The notes under the pieces were generated by a model. That model made no database searches. It saw only the letters and a program-made list of their open reading frames with translations, and was not told where the DNA came from. A stretch of 51,121 bases of DNA from Dysgonamonadaceae bacterium. Lineage in GTDB: Bacteria > Bacteroidota > Bacteroidia > Bacteroidales > Azobacteroidaceae. This document shows, one piece after another, positions 18,408-27,899 of the stretch. Position numbers and translations under genes: made by a program. Numbering within the stretch: the stretch's first letter is position 1; the number at the start of each line of letters is the position of its first letter. The DNA lies in NCBI GenBank assembly GCA_031272085.1, contig JAISUN010000040.1, positions 1-51,121 on the forward strand, read 5' to 3'.

Positions 18408-20372
18408 ATGAAGCGACAAAAATATCTTATTTTGATGTTTTTTCTCTTTTTATTTGCCTGCAAATCAGCCAAATTGAGCGAAGCGGTGGAAAAAGAAGAG
18501 AAAGGGGAATATTATGCCGCTTCGCAAATTTACAGGAAAGTTTATTCCAAAACCTCGTCGAAAAAGAAATATTTGCGCGGAAGCATCGCTTTTCATTTGG
18601 CCGAATGTTACGAAAAAACCGGAAATGCGCAACAGGCTCTGGGAGCGTATTCCAATGCAATCCGCTACGAATATGCCGACAGTTCGTCGGTTTTCAAATC
18701 GGCAGTCCTGCTGCAAAAACTCGGCCGCTACGCCGATGCAAAAAAACGCTACGAAGAATTTTTGAAAATCGTCCCCAATCATCCGCTGTCGCTGAACGGC
18801 ATTTCCGGCTGCGATTCGGCCCTTGCGTGGAAAAACAGTCCGACAAGATATATTGTTAAAAAACAGGATAAATTCAACTCCCGCTACGGCGAATTTTGCC
18901 CAATCCTGCTTGGCGACAAGTACGACCAGATTGTTTTCACGTCTTCGCGCAAAGATACTGCCGGATACGTAAAAAGTACAGTTACCGGATTCCGGAATAA
19001 CGATTTTTACCTGTCCAAAAAAGACGAAAAAGGCCAGTGGCAAAAACCGGAAAAGATTGACAGCGAGATAAATACGGAATTTGACGAAGGCGCAGGTTCG
19101 CTGACTGCCGACGGCTCTGCAATTTACTACACCTATTGCGCCGAAGAAGACGAAATCCCCAGAACAGCAGATATTTACAAGTCGCCGCGCTCCGACGCCA
19201 AGTGGGGAGCCGGGCAACGCGAGGCTATTTTCCGCGATACTCTCACAATGGCCGCTCATCCGGCTGTGGGACCCGACGGCTACCTCTATTTTGTTTCCGA
19301 TGTTAAGGGCGGTTACGGCGGGAAAGATATTTGGCGAGTTCCGCTCGACGGAATCGGAATATCGGCTCCCGAAAACCTTGGGCCGCAGATAAATACGGCA
19401 GGCGACGAGATGTTTCCCGTTATGCGCTCCGACAGCGTCCTTTATTTTTCGTCAAACGGACATATCGGAATGGGCGGATTGGACATTTTCAGGGCGACAT
19501 ACAGCGATAGCGCCGGATGGAAAGTAGAAAATATGAAATCGCCCATCAACAGCGCATCCGACGACTTCGGAATGACTTTCGAGGGCAAGGCCGAGCGCGG
19601 ATTTTTCAGCAGTAACCGAGGCGACGCCCGCGGAGCAGACCATATCTATTCGTTTGAGTACCCGGCAGTTTACGTTTATATCGAAGGTTGGGTTCTCGAC
19701 CGCGACGAGGAAGTTATTCCCAACGCCTACGTCAAAATGGTGGGAAAAGACGGCAGCAATCAGCGTTTCATTGCCCGCGCCGACGGAACTTACACCGCAG
19801 AACTCGCCCGCGGAATGGATTACGTGCTGATGGGCAGCGCCCCCGGCTATCTGAATCAAAAACAGACGCTTTCGGTGCCATGGGACGAAAAAAGCGAGAT
19901 TTTTTACGTCGATTTTTATCTGCCTTCAATATCCAAGCCTGTTTTGGTGGAAAATATTTTTTACGATTTCGACAAAGCAACGCTCCGCCCCGAATCAAAA
20001 GAAGCCTTGGACGGATTGGTGGAACTGCTGAACGACAATCCCAACGTAACTATCGAATTATCAGCGCATACCGACCGCGTCGGCTCCGAAGAATACAATA
20101 TCGGGCTGTCGCAGCGCCGCGCCCAGTCGGTGGTTGATTATCTTATAGCCTCCGGCATTGATAAAGAGCGGCTTACGGCAGTCGGATACGGCAAAACACA
20201 GCCAAAATCCGTGGCAAAATATATTGCCGACCATTTCGATTTTTTACCCGAAGGCCAAGTCCTTGACGAAGCCTTTATCTCGACGCTGAAACCCGCGCAG
20301 CAAGCCGTTGCCGACCAGATAAACCGCCGCACCGAATTTACGGTTTTGCGGACTGACTATGGGTTGAGGTAA
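18408..20372 (+). CDS. porE: TPR - PD40/WD40-like propeller - carboxypeptidase-regulatory - OmpA-family lipoprotein, PorE-like (type IX secretion)
   Basis: Lipobox LFLFACKSAK; TPR repeats; PD40 repeats (IVFTSSRKD, LYFVSDVKGGYGGKDIWRVPLDG, LYFSSNGHIGMGGLDIFRA); CRD-like domain; OmpA domain NIFYDFDKATLRPESKEALDGL...LSAHTDRVGSEEYNIGLSQRRAQSVVDYL. Alternative start 18393. Confidence 0.78.
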   Translation: MKRQKYLILMFFLFLFACKSAKLSEAVEKEEKGEYYAASQIYRKVYSKTSSKKKYLRGSIAFHLAECYEKTGNAQQALGAYSNAIRYEYADSSSVFKSAVLLQKLGRYADAKKRYEEFLKIVPNHPLSLNGISGCDSALAWKNSPTRYIVKKQDKFNSRYGEFCPILLGDKYDQIVFTSSRKDTAGYVKSTVTGFRNNDFYLSKKDEKGQWQKPEKIDSEINTEFDEGAGSLTADGSAIYYTYCAEEDEIPRTADIYKSPRSDAKWGAGQREAIFRDTLTMAAHPAVGPDGYLYFVSDVKGGYGGKDIWRVPLDGIGISAPENLGPQINTAGDEMFPVMRSDSVLYFSSNGHIGMGGLDIFRATYSDSAGWKVENMKSPINSASDDFGMTFEGKAERGFFSSNRGDARGADHIYSFEYPAVYVYIEGWVLDRDEEVIPNAYVKMVGKDGSNQRFIARADGTYTAELARGMDYVLMGSAPGYLNQKQTLSVPWDEKSEIFYVDFYLPSISKPVLVENIFYDFDKATLRPESKEALDGLVELLNDNPNVTIELSAHTDRVGSEEYNIGLSQRRAQSVVDYLIASGIDKERLTAVGYGKTQPKSVAKYIADHFDFLPEGQVLDEAFISTLKPAQQAVADQINRRTEFTVLRTDYGLR

Positions 20373-20436
20373 AAATTTTTTCAAAAATTTTAACAAAAGT
20401 TTTAGGGATTTCACATTTTCAGTTGTCTTATTATTA

Positions 20437-21453
20437 ATGGATGATAAGATTTTACAACGTTATATAGAAGGCTCCGCAACGCCGGAAGAAATCCTGAAAG
20501 TGGCCGAATGGCTCGAAGCCGGCGAGGCTAACATCCGGGAAATGACGGCTTTGCATAAACTGCACGACATCGCCGTCTGGAACGAGCCTTCGACCGAAGA
20601 AGAAGCGGAACAGCGCACGAACAGTCGCCCGCTCCTCCGCCGAATTGCCGTCGAAATGCTGAAAGTGGCGGCCGTAGTTGCCGCAGTCTGGCTCGGATTC
20701 CGGTTTTTCGGCGGTACGACAGACGCCGCAACCGGCTTCCAAACGCTGATTGTCCCCGCCGGACAGCGGGCGCAACTGATTTTGCCCGACAGTTCAAAAG
20801 TCTGGCTAAATTCAAAGAGCAAAATTGTATATCCCGTTGCGTTCAACAAGAATAACCGCAGCGTGGAACTCGACGGCGAGGCGTATTTCGACATTACTCC
20901 CGACAAAAATCATCCGTTTTTGGTAAAAACCCCAAAAATGGACATCCGCGTCCTCGGCACCGAATTTAACGTGATAGCCTATTCCTGCGGGCCGTCGTCG
21001 GAAGTGTCGCTGCTCCGCGGTTGCGTGGAACTCACTCCGGCAGGCTCCGGACAGATTTACACGATGAAGGAAAACGAGCGAATTCTGCTTCAAAACGAGC
21101 GGATTGTCTCGCAAAACAAGAGCGCAAAACCGGCCGAAAAGAAAAAACCAATAGAATTGGAAAAAATCCAGCCCGACAAGATAACAGTTTCAACCATAAA
21201 GAATTACGACTATTTTGAGTGGCGTAACGGAATTATCTGCTTCGACGACGAAACCCTCGAAGATATGCTCCGGAAATTGGAAATTTATTACGACGTGAAA
21301 ATCTCTGCCCCCAACGCCCAATTTATGAAACGCAAATTTACCGGCAAATTCCGCTCCGGAAACGGGATAGAACACGTCTTGAAAGTTATCCGGCTGAACG
21401 AAAAATTTGATTACACTTTCGACGAAGAAAAAGATTCAATAACAATTAAATAA
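20437..21453 (+). CDS. FecR-family anti-sigma factor / regulator
   Basis: Single TM; FQTLIVPAGQRAQLILPDSSKVWLNSKSKIVYPVAF...VELDGEAYFDITPDKNHPFLVKTPKMDIRVLGTEFNV; C-terminal DUF4974-like. Confidence 0.95.
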   Translation: MDDKILQRYIEGSATPEEILKVAEWLEAGEANIREMTALHKLHDIAVWNEPSTEEEAEQRTNSRPLLRRIAVEMLKVAAVVAAVWLGFRFFGGTTDAATGFQTLIVPAGQRAQLILPDSSKVWLNSKSKIVYPVAFNKNNRSVELDGEAYFDITPDKNHPFLVKTPKMDIRVLGTEFNVIAYSCGPSSEVSLLRGCVELTPAGSGQIYTMKENERILLQNERIVSQNKSAKPAEKKKPIELEKIQPDKITVSTIKNYDYFEWRNGIICFDDETLEDMLRKLEIYYDVKISAPNAQFMKRKFTGKFRSGNGIEHVLKVIRLNEKFDYTFDEEKDSITIK

Positions 21454-21503
21454 CAAAAAAACAAAATGCCTATGGATAAAACACAAAAACAAGAAAACAA
21501 AAA

Positions 21504-21533
21504 GCCGGATTGATGTTCCAGCATCAATCCGGC
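21504..21533. promoter_or_regulatory. Perfect 12-bp hairpin in the FecR-SusC leader (possible attenuator/processing element)
   Basis: GCCGGATTGATG (21504-21515) - TTCCAG - CATCAATCCGGC (21522-21533). Confidence 0.7.
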
Positions 21534-21603
21534 CGGATGAAAAGGTCAATACCGACTTTGAGAACAAAAAACACCAGTATTAACAAATTCAATATGTAAA
21601 AGT

Positions 21604-24600
21604 ATGAAAAATATTTGGAAAGAGAACAAACTTTCCCTAAAAAAAACAATTAAACAATTTTTGTTGATTATGAGACTTACTTTTTTGATGGTAATTCTTT
21701 GCGCAACCGGACTGTTTGCAGGCGATATGGCGTCGCAAATTACAAGAGTGTCTATTTCGGCAAACAACGTCCCGTTAAGAGGAGTAATATCCGAAATTGA
21801 AAAACAAACCGACTATCTTTTCGTTTACGACCAGAGCGAAGTCAATGTGAAACAGCAGGTTTCTGTTGAGGCCCGCGAAAAGACAGTTGCCGAAGTTCTT
21901 ACCAACGTCCTGAAAAACACCGACATTATCTACGCTATGGAAGGCGAAAATATTATGCTGATGCGCAGGACTATCGACAATTCCGCTAACCAGCAACCCG
22001 TCCGCAAAATAAGCGGCACGGTGCTTGACGCTTCCGGCGAACCGCTTGTAGGCGCAAGCGTGGTTGAAAAAGGCACGAAAAACGGAACCTCGACCGATAT
22101 TGACGGAAATTTTACGCTCACCGTAAATGACAATTCGGTTTTAGAAGTTTCTTACCTTGGATTTCTTACGAGCGAAATCGCAGTGGGAAACAAAAATTCG
22201 CTTCAAATAACATTGAGCGAAGACACGCAGGCTTTGGGCGAAGTTGTAGTAACCGCCCTCGGCATCAAGCGCGAAAAGAAAGCCCTCGGTTATGCCATCC
22301 AGGATGTTAAAGGCGACCGGCTGACCGAAAGCCGCGACGCAAACGTAGCAAACGCCCTTGCAGGTAAAATAGCAGGCGTACAAATCAGACAAAACGGCAC
22401 CGGCATCGGCGGCTCAACCCGCATTACAATCCGTGGAAACAATACGATTGCCGGCAACAATCAGCCGCTTATTGTGGTGGACGGAGTGCCTATCGACAAT
22501 TTTGCAAGTTCGCCCGACGATTACTGGGGAAACAGCCAGATTGACAAAGGCTCCGGACTTGGCGATATTGCTCCCGATAATATTGAAAGCATTTCAGTAT
22601 TGAAAGGCCCTGCCGCTTCCGCTCTTTACGGTAGCCGCGCTGCCAACGGCGTATTTCTTGTAACAACCAAAAACGGTTCAGGAGCAAAAGGCAAAGGCGT
22701 AGGAATTTCTTTAAGTTCAAACCTTACGGTTGAAAACCCGATGCAGGTTCCCGAATTTCAGAATGAATACGGACAGGGAACCGGCGGCGTGTTCAACAAC
22801 AATGTAACAGGCAGTTGGGGGCCGAAAATGGACGGCTCAGTTAAAGAAATGGCTTTGGGTTCATTCCCCTATTCAGCCCGCGACAACGATATTTACAAAG
22901 ATTTCTTGCAAACAGGCTCAACCTGGACAAACAGCCTCGAACTGGCGAAAGCCACCGAAGATATGACTTTCAGGGCGGGAGTTACGCGCCTTGACAATCA
23001 ATCCGTTGTTCCAAACAGTGGCCTCGACAGGACTTCCATCGACCTTCGCGCTACGGCAAAAATGGCGAAATGGCTGTCGGTTGACGTGAAAATAAACTAT
23101 ATCAATCAAAACACCAAAAACCGCATTTCCATTGCCCGCGACCCGAACAATATTTTTATGGACAACCTGTACCGCCCCCGCAGCGTCGCATTCTCGGATT
23201 ATGCCGCTTATGAAGCGACTGACTGGAAACGCGCCGACGGCAAACCGGCCGCTTATGTATTAGACCACAATGCTGCTCCCGACAACGTTTTCTGGTCGGT
23301 TTACCGCAACCGGAACAGCGACAAACGCGACCGCTATATCGGAATGGCCGCACTCGATTTTACTTTGACAGACTGGTTAAGCCTTAAATTGCGTTCAGGT
23401 ATGGATAACTATACTTTCCTCTACGATATGACCCGCGCAACCGGCAATCCGTATTGGGAATCGGAAGGTTCTTACCGCTTATACACAGAGCGTTTCAAAG
23501 AAATCAACTCCGACTTTTTGTTTACTGCCAAAAAAGACTGGGGACAATTCGGCGCTATCGCTACATTCGGAGGAAATATCAGAAAAGTGTCCAATACTTT
23601 GAGCAACGATTTTTCGGGAGCATTGGAAGTCCCTGATTTTTATTCTATCTCGGCAGGTAGAGAGCATTATGCGCAATTTAGCAGTTCGGAAAAACAGGTA
23701 AATTCTTTATACGGAACGCTTTCTCTGTCTTATGAAGGACAATATTATTTGGACTTGACAGGACGCAATGACTGGTCGTCAACTCTTTCAAAAGAAAACA
23801 ACTCGTATTTCTATCCTTCGGTAGGAGCAAGTTGGGTATTTTCCGAAACTTTGAAGCGTGCAGGTATTGGAGCAGGCCCCCTGTCGTTCGGAAAACTCCG
23901 CGCTTCCTGGGCAAGAGTAGGAAACGATACCGACCCTTATCGGCTTATAAATACATATTCCTTGAATTACAATGTCAAGGAAGGAACGATGCAGGTTACG
24001 CGCGACGACTGGCGGGCAAATCCCAATCTGAAAAACGAAACCGTGCAGTCTATCGAAGCCGGTCTGGAAGTCCGCGCCTGGGACGACCGCGTAGGTCTTG
24101 ACCTGTCGTGGTACAAGATGAACGCTTTCGACCAGATTTTGAAAGTCGCTTTGCCGCCTGCAACCGGCTACAAATACGATTTGATTAATGCCGGAAATAT
24201 CCAGAATACCGGTTGGGAAGCGGCTTTGAACGCTACTCCGGTAAAAACCCGTAATTTAACTTGGGAAACCACCTTAAACTGGTCAACCAATAAAAACAAG
24301 GTTATTGAGTTGCGGGAAGGCTTGACAAGCCAGGATTTGAGCCTCGGAGCGCTGCCAATCTCTATTGTCGCCGAAGTGGGCGGTTCGTATGGCGATATTT
24401 ACGGTACAGCCTATCTGCGCGACGATAATGGAAATAAAATCATCGACGCAAACGGCATCCCTGTAATGGCAACTGAAAGGAAAAAACTCGGCAACGCAAT
24501 GCCCGACGGTATGCTTGGCTGGTCTAACACTTTCAATTACAAGAATATGTATTTGAGTTTCCTTATAGACCTGAATTACGGTGGAAGCATCTTTATGGGT

Positions 24601-25020
24601 TCAATAAATATGGGTACAAATGCCGGAACATTAGCAATGACCGCCGACCACCGCGACGGCGGCCTGATAGTGGAAGGCGTAAACCAGAGCGACGGGAAAC
24701 CGAATACGACGGCTATTACCGCTCAACAGTATTGGACGGGAATAAACGGCATCAACGAAGAATTTCTGTACGATGCAACCAATGCGCGTTTCCGTGAATT
24801 GACCTTTGGTTACAACCTGCCCGCATCGCTGTTGAAGAACACTCCGTTTGCAGCAGTTAAGGCAAGTTTGGTAGCCCGCAATCTGTTTATGATTTACAGC
24901 AAAACCAAAGGTTTCGACCCCGAAGCAGGGTACAGCAGCGCAAGCAGCGCCCTTGGTGCGGAATATTGCTCAATGCCGACTATGCGCAGCATAGGTTTCA
25001 ACATTAAAGTTACGTTCTAA
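21604..25020 (+). CDS. SusC/RagA-family TonB-linked outer-membrane transporter with STN signaling domain
   Basis: STN domain (VSISANNVPLRGVISEIEKQTDYLFVYD), CarboxypepD_reg (ISGTVLDASGEPLVGASVVEKGTKNGTSTDIDGNFTL), plug GTGIGGSTRITIRGNNTIAGNNQPLIVVDGVPIDN, SVLKGPAASALYGSRAANGVFLVTTKNG. Confidence 0.97.
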   Translation: MKNIWKENKLSLKKTIKQFLLIMRLTFLMVILCATGLFAGDMASQITRVSISANNVPLRGVISEIEKQTDYLFVYDQSEVNVKQQVSVEAREKTVAEVLTNVLKNTDIIYAMEGENIMLMRRTIDNSANQQPVRKISGTVLDASGEPLVGASVVEKGTKNGTSTDIDGNFTLTVNDNSVLEVSYLGFLTSEIAVGNKNSLQITLSEDTQALGEVVVTALGIKREKKALGYAIQDVKGDRLTESRDANVANALAGKIAGVQIRQNGTGIGGSTRITIRGNNTIAGNNQPLIVVDGVPIDNFASSPDDYWGNSQIDKGSGLGDIAPDNIESISVLKGPAASALYGSRAANGVFLVTTKNGSGAKGKGVGISLSSNLTVENPMQVPEFQNEYGQGTGGVFNNNVTGSWGPKMDGSVKEMALGSFPYSARDNDIYKDFLQTGSTWTNSLELAKATEDMTFRAGVTRLDNQSVVPNSGLDRTSIDLRATAKMAKWLSVDVKINYINQNTKNRISIARDPNNIFMDNLYRPRSVAFSDYAAYEATDWKRADGKPAAYVLDHNAAPDNVFWSVYRNRNSDKRDRYIGMAALDFTLTDWLSLKLRSGMDNYTFLYDMTRATGNPYWESEGSYRLYTERFKEINSDFLFTAKKDWGQFGAIATFGGNIRKVSNTLSNDFSGALEVPDFYSISAGREHYAQFSSSEKQVNSLYGTLSLSYEGQYYLDLTGRNDWSSTLSKENNSYFYPSVGASWVFSETLKRAGIGAGPLSFGKLRASWARVGNDTDPYRLINTYSLNYNVKEGTMQVTRDDWRANPNLKNETVQSIEAGLEVRAWDDRVGLDLSWYKMNAFDQILKVALPPATGYKYDLINAGNIQNTGWEAALNATPVKTRNLTWETTLNWSTNKNKVIELREGLTSQDLSLGALPISIVAEVGGSYGDIYGTAYLRDDNGNKIIDANGIPVMATERKKLGNAMPDGMLGWSNTFNYKNMYLSFLIDLNYGGSIFMGSINMGTNAGTLAMTADHRDGGLIVEGVNQSDGKPNTTAITAQQYWTGINGINEEFLYDATNARFRELTFGYNLPASLLKNTPFAAVKASLVARNLFMIYSKTKGFDPEAGYSSASSALGAEYCSMPTMRSIGFNIKVTF

Positions 25021-25042
25021 CCATTTAAAAAGTAGATAAAAT

Positions 25043-26743
25043 ATGAAAAATATAAAATTTTTAGCAATCTGTTTCTTCCTGTCCGGCGTTTTCTGTGCCT
25101 GTGGCGATTTTGGGGATATAAACGTAAACCCGAATTCCCCTGACAGCAGCGTCGATTATAACTTTCAGGAAGCGGCATTAGGCTCGATTTTCAGGACAAG
25201 CGTTCCGGCAATCGAGGGCGACGACGAGCAGCGCGTAAAATCGCTTATGGTAGATTTTTACGCCCAGATGTTGGACGGCGGCAATTTCGACACCCGTTAT
25301 TATATTATGAACGACGACTGGAATGCGCGTATGTTCCGCCGCGTCCAGAACGGCATATCGAATATGAACCTCGTTTTGCGCGGTCTGGCCGAGCAGGAAG
25401 AATCGAAAATAGCATACTCGAAAGCGGTTGCCATTATCTGGCGCGTATGGACTGCTTCGGTGGGCGTGGACTGGTTCGGCCCGATTCCGTTTGCCAACTA
25501 CGAAGGCGAAGTCGTGGAAAATCCTCCCTATCTATCTGTTCAAGAAATTTATACTCAATTCTTTACAGAACTTGATAAGGCAAACGCATTGCTGTTGTCC
25601 GAAAGCCCGAATCCTGTTTTCAACAATGAAAAATACGATATTATTTTCGGCAACGACAAGGAAAAATGGCGTAAATTCGGCAACTCGATTCATCTGCGTT
25701 TAGCCCTTCGCTTGTCGGAAGTTGATGCAGGAACCTGCAAAACCGAGGCTGCCAAAGCATTAGCAGCCGGCGTAATGGAAAGCGCGGCCGACAATGCAAA
25801 ACTGCCTCCGAAAGCCGACGGCGGCTGGGGCGCAGACTACAACTACACGATGTTCCAGATTACCTGGGGCGGCCCTCTGAATATGACCACCTCGATGGAA
25901 AAACTGCTGACCGGAATCGGCGGAATGGATTTCCCGACAACTCTGACGAACAAACGCGGCGGAACTCCACTGTCGGCTGTTCATCCGGCAAAAGTTGACC
26001 CGCGCGGGCCTGTTATGTTCGACCCCGCTTTCGGCTCCAAGGAAAACGGCGTTTATTTGGCCGGCAGCGGCGACTGGAAAGGCCGTCCCGACGGATTGAA
26101 CATTTCCAATCATGCCGAATTGAATCCTATCGAATATCAATCAACCAATTTCGCCGAACTTGGAATATTGTACAGCGGCAGTTCGCCTTACAAGAGCCGT
26201 CCTTACGATTTGTTCCTCTACGAGGAAATCTGCTTCCTGAAAGCGGAAGCGGCATTGAGAGGCTTCATTTCGGGCGACGCAAAAAGCCTGTATGAAGAAG
26301 GAGTGCGAGCCTCGTTTGCAACTTGGGGCGTATCATCGCAGGCCGACAATTATCTTTCTTCAACAGAAAAGAACCTTGCCGGGACAAGCGCGAAATACGA
26401 CGACAATACGGGCGCGGGCAATACTCAACTCGAAAAAATCATAACCCAGAAGTATCTTGCCCTCTTCCCCGATATGTCGCAAGAAGCGTGGAACGACAAA
26501 CGCCGTTTGAACCTTCCCCGCACCGATGTGGCATTAGACCGCTATACGGCTGTATGGCCGACGCAAAGTACCGACGTGAAGAATGTAGCCAACTACATCA
26601 AGCGCGTTCAGTATCCTAACAGCGAAATTCAGGGCAACGACGCCGAATACAAAAAAGGCTTGCAACTGCTTGGCGGAGCCGACCGCGTAGATACGAAAAT
26701 CTGGTGGGATAAAGGCGTAAATTACTGCACCTCTGCAAATTAG
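25043..26743 (+). CDS. SusD/RagB-family nutrient-binding lipoprotein (SusD-like_2 type)
   Basis: Lipobox GVFCACGDFGDINVNPNSPD; YAKAVAIIWRVWTAS-like region; RGGTPLSAVHPAKVDPRGPVMFD; YEEICFLKAEAALRG. Confidence 0.94.
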   Translation: MKNIKFLAICFFLSGVFCACGDFGDINVNPNSPDSSVDYNFQEAALGSIFRTSVPAIEGDDEQRVKSLMVDFYAQMLDGGNFDTRYYIMNDDWNARMFRRVQNGISNMNLVLRGLAEQEESKIAYSKAVAIIWRVWTASVGVDWFGPIPFANYEGEVVENPPYLSVQEIYTQFFTELDKANALLLSESPNPVFNNEKYDIIFGNDKEKWRKFGNSIHLRLALRLSEVDAGTCKTEAAKALAAGVMESAADNAKLPPKADGGWGADYNYTMFQITWGGPLNMTTSMEKLLTGIGGMDFPTTLTNKRGGTPLSAVHPAKVDPRGPVMFDPAFGSKENGVYLAGSGDWKGRPDGLNISNHAELNPIEYQSTNFAELGILYSGSSPYKSRPYDLFLYEEICFLKAEAALRGFISGDAKSLYEEGVRASFATWGVSSQADNYLSSTEKNLAGTSAKYDDNTGAGNTQLEKIITQKYLALFPDMSQEAWNDKRRLNLPRTDVALDRYTAVWPTQSTDVKNVANYIKRVQYPNSEIQGNDAEYKKGLQLLGGADRVDTKIWWDKGVNYCTSAN

Positions 26744-26759
26744 AATATTTAAAAGCGTG

Positions 26760-26810
26760 AGCAAGGCGTTGCTTTAAGGAAAGAATTTTTTGCGGCGCCT
26801 TGCTTTTTTT
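26760..26810 (+). terminator. Rho-independent terminator after susCD
   Basis: AGCAAGGCG (26760-26768) ... CGCCTTGCT (26796-26804) followed by TTTTTT. Confidence 0.75.
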
Positions 26811-26900
26811 GTGTTAAAAAATTCAGGATTTGCTTGTTTTTTCAAAAAATTATGTAATTTTGCCGTTGATAAAAAAGATAAAAATTAAAAATTTTAGAGT

Positions 26901-27899
26901 ATGAAACAAATTTTTACATTGCTATTTTTTGTTGCGGGCAGCGTTTCAATGCTGTTTTCGCAAGTCAGGATGACGAAGGAAACTCACGGATTTGTATCCG
27001 GAATGAGCCATAATTGCGTAATGGTCGATTACCAGCAGCCCGGACAGGCCGGCAAAGGCCAAACATGGGATTTCAGCGCGGTAAAGGTTCAGGAAGACGT
27101 TGAACAGCAAAGTTTTTCGGAACTGAAAACCGATTTCGACGCAGGCAATATCAAGGCCGAGCGCAACGACGGATTCTCGTTCTACTTTCTCAATAACGAA
27201 AACGTAAATGAATATTGGGGATTCGACAACGGCTCCGTTTCGCTCCGATTGACGCAACCAATAGTGAAAACCCGCTATCCGCAAGAGTTTGGGACAAATT
27301 TCAACGGCAATTTTGCGGGCGTTGTAACTTATTCAAATGCTACGACAAGAGAGTTTTCCGGAAAATATTCGACCGAAGTTGACGGCGCAGGAACCCTGAT
27401 TCTTCCGGGCAGCATCTCGTTGCAAACAATCCGCGTGAAAACTACCGTGGAATACGGCAACCTTTACGAAGTAAAATACCTCTGGTATTCGCAGAACGAA
27501 AGACTGCCGCTGTTCGTAACTTTCGAGGAATATACAGTCGGCGCCGACGGCACGAAAACGCCGGTGTTTACGCAGTCGAATATGAACGTAAATATCGACC
27601 GCAACCCGGGCAACGTTACCGGAATCGCAAATCTTGGCGGCAACTCTTACAAGATTTTGGAAAATCCGTTCAAGAGCGAAATCAGCCTCACGTACAGCCT
27701 TGCAGAACCGCAAAGCGTTACAATAGAACTGCTTTCGGCTTCGGGAGCAAAAATTGCTACTTTGGTATCCGACCCGCAGCAAAGCGGCAGCCACACGGTA
27801 TCGAAAAACGTTTCAGCCCTCGCTCCGGCCGGAGTTTATCTGCTGAAACTGAAATTCGGCGACCGCACTTATACCGAAAAAGTAGTTAAAACTTATTGA
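26901..27899 (+). CDS. Secreted protein with T9SS type A C-terminal sorting domain
   Basis: Signal peptide; C-terminal NPFKSEISLTYSLAEPQSVTIELLSASGAKIATLVSDPQQSGSHTVSKNVSALAPAGVYLLKLKFGDRTYTEKVVKTY. Confidence 0.88.
   Translation: MKQIFTLLFFVAGSVSMLFSQVRMTKETHGFVSGMSHNCVMVDYQQPGQAGKGQTWDFSAVKVQEDVEQQSFSELKTDFDAGNIKAERNDGFSFYFLNNENVNEYWGFDNGSVSLRLTQPIVKTRYPQEFGTNFNGNFAGVVTYSNATTREFSGKYSTEVDGAGTLILPGSISLQTIRVKTTVEYGNLYEVKYLWYSQNERLPLFVTFEEYTVGADGTKTPVFTQSNMNVNIDRNPGNVTGIANLGGNSYKILENPFKSEISLTYSLAEPQSVTIELLSASGAKIATLVSDPQQSGSHTVSKNVSALAPAGVYLLKLKFGDRTYTEKVVKTY

Noticed and set aside
18465-19259. 264-aa minus-strand ORF
   Set aside because: Antisense to the porE-like gene, which has clear TPR/PD40 homology; no independent motifs or promoter seen.
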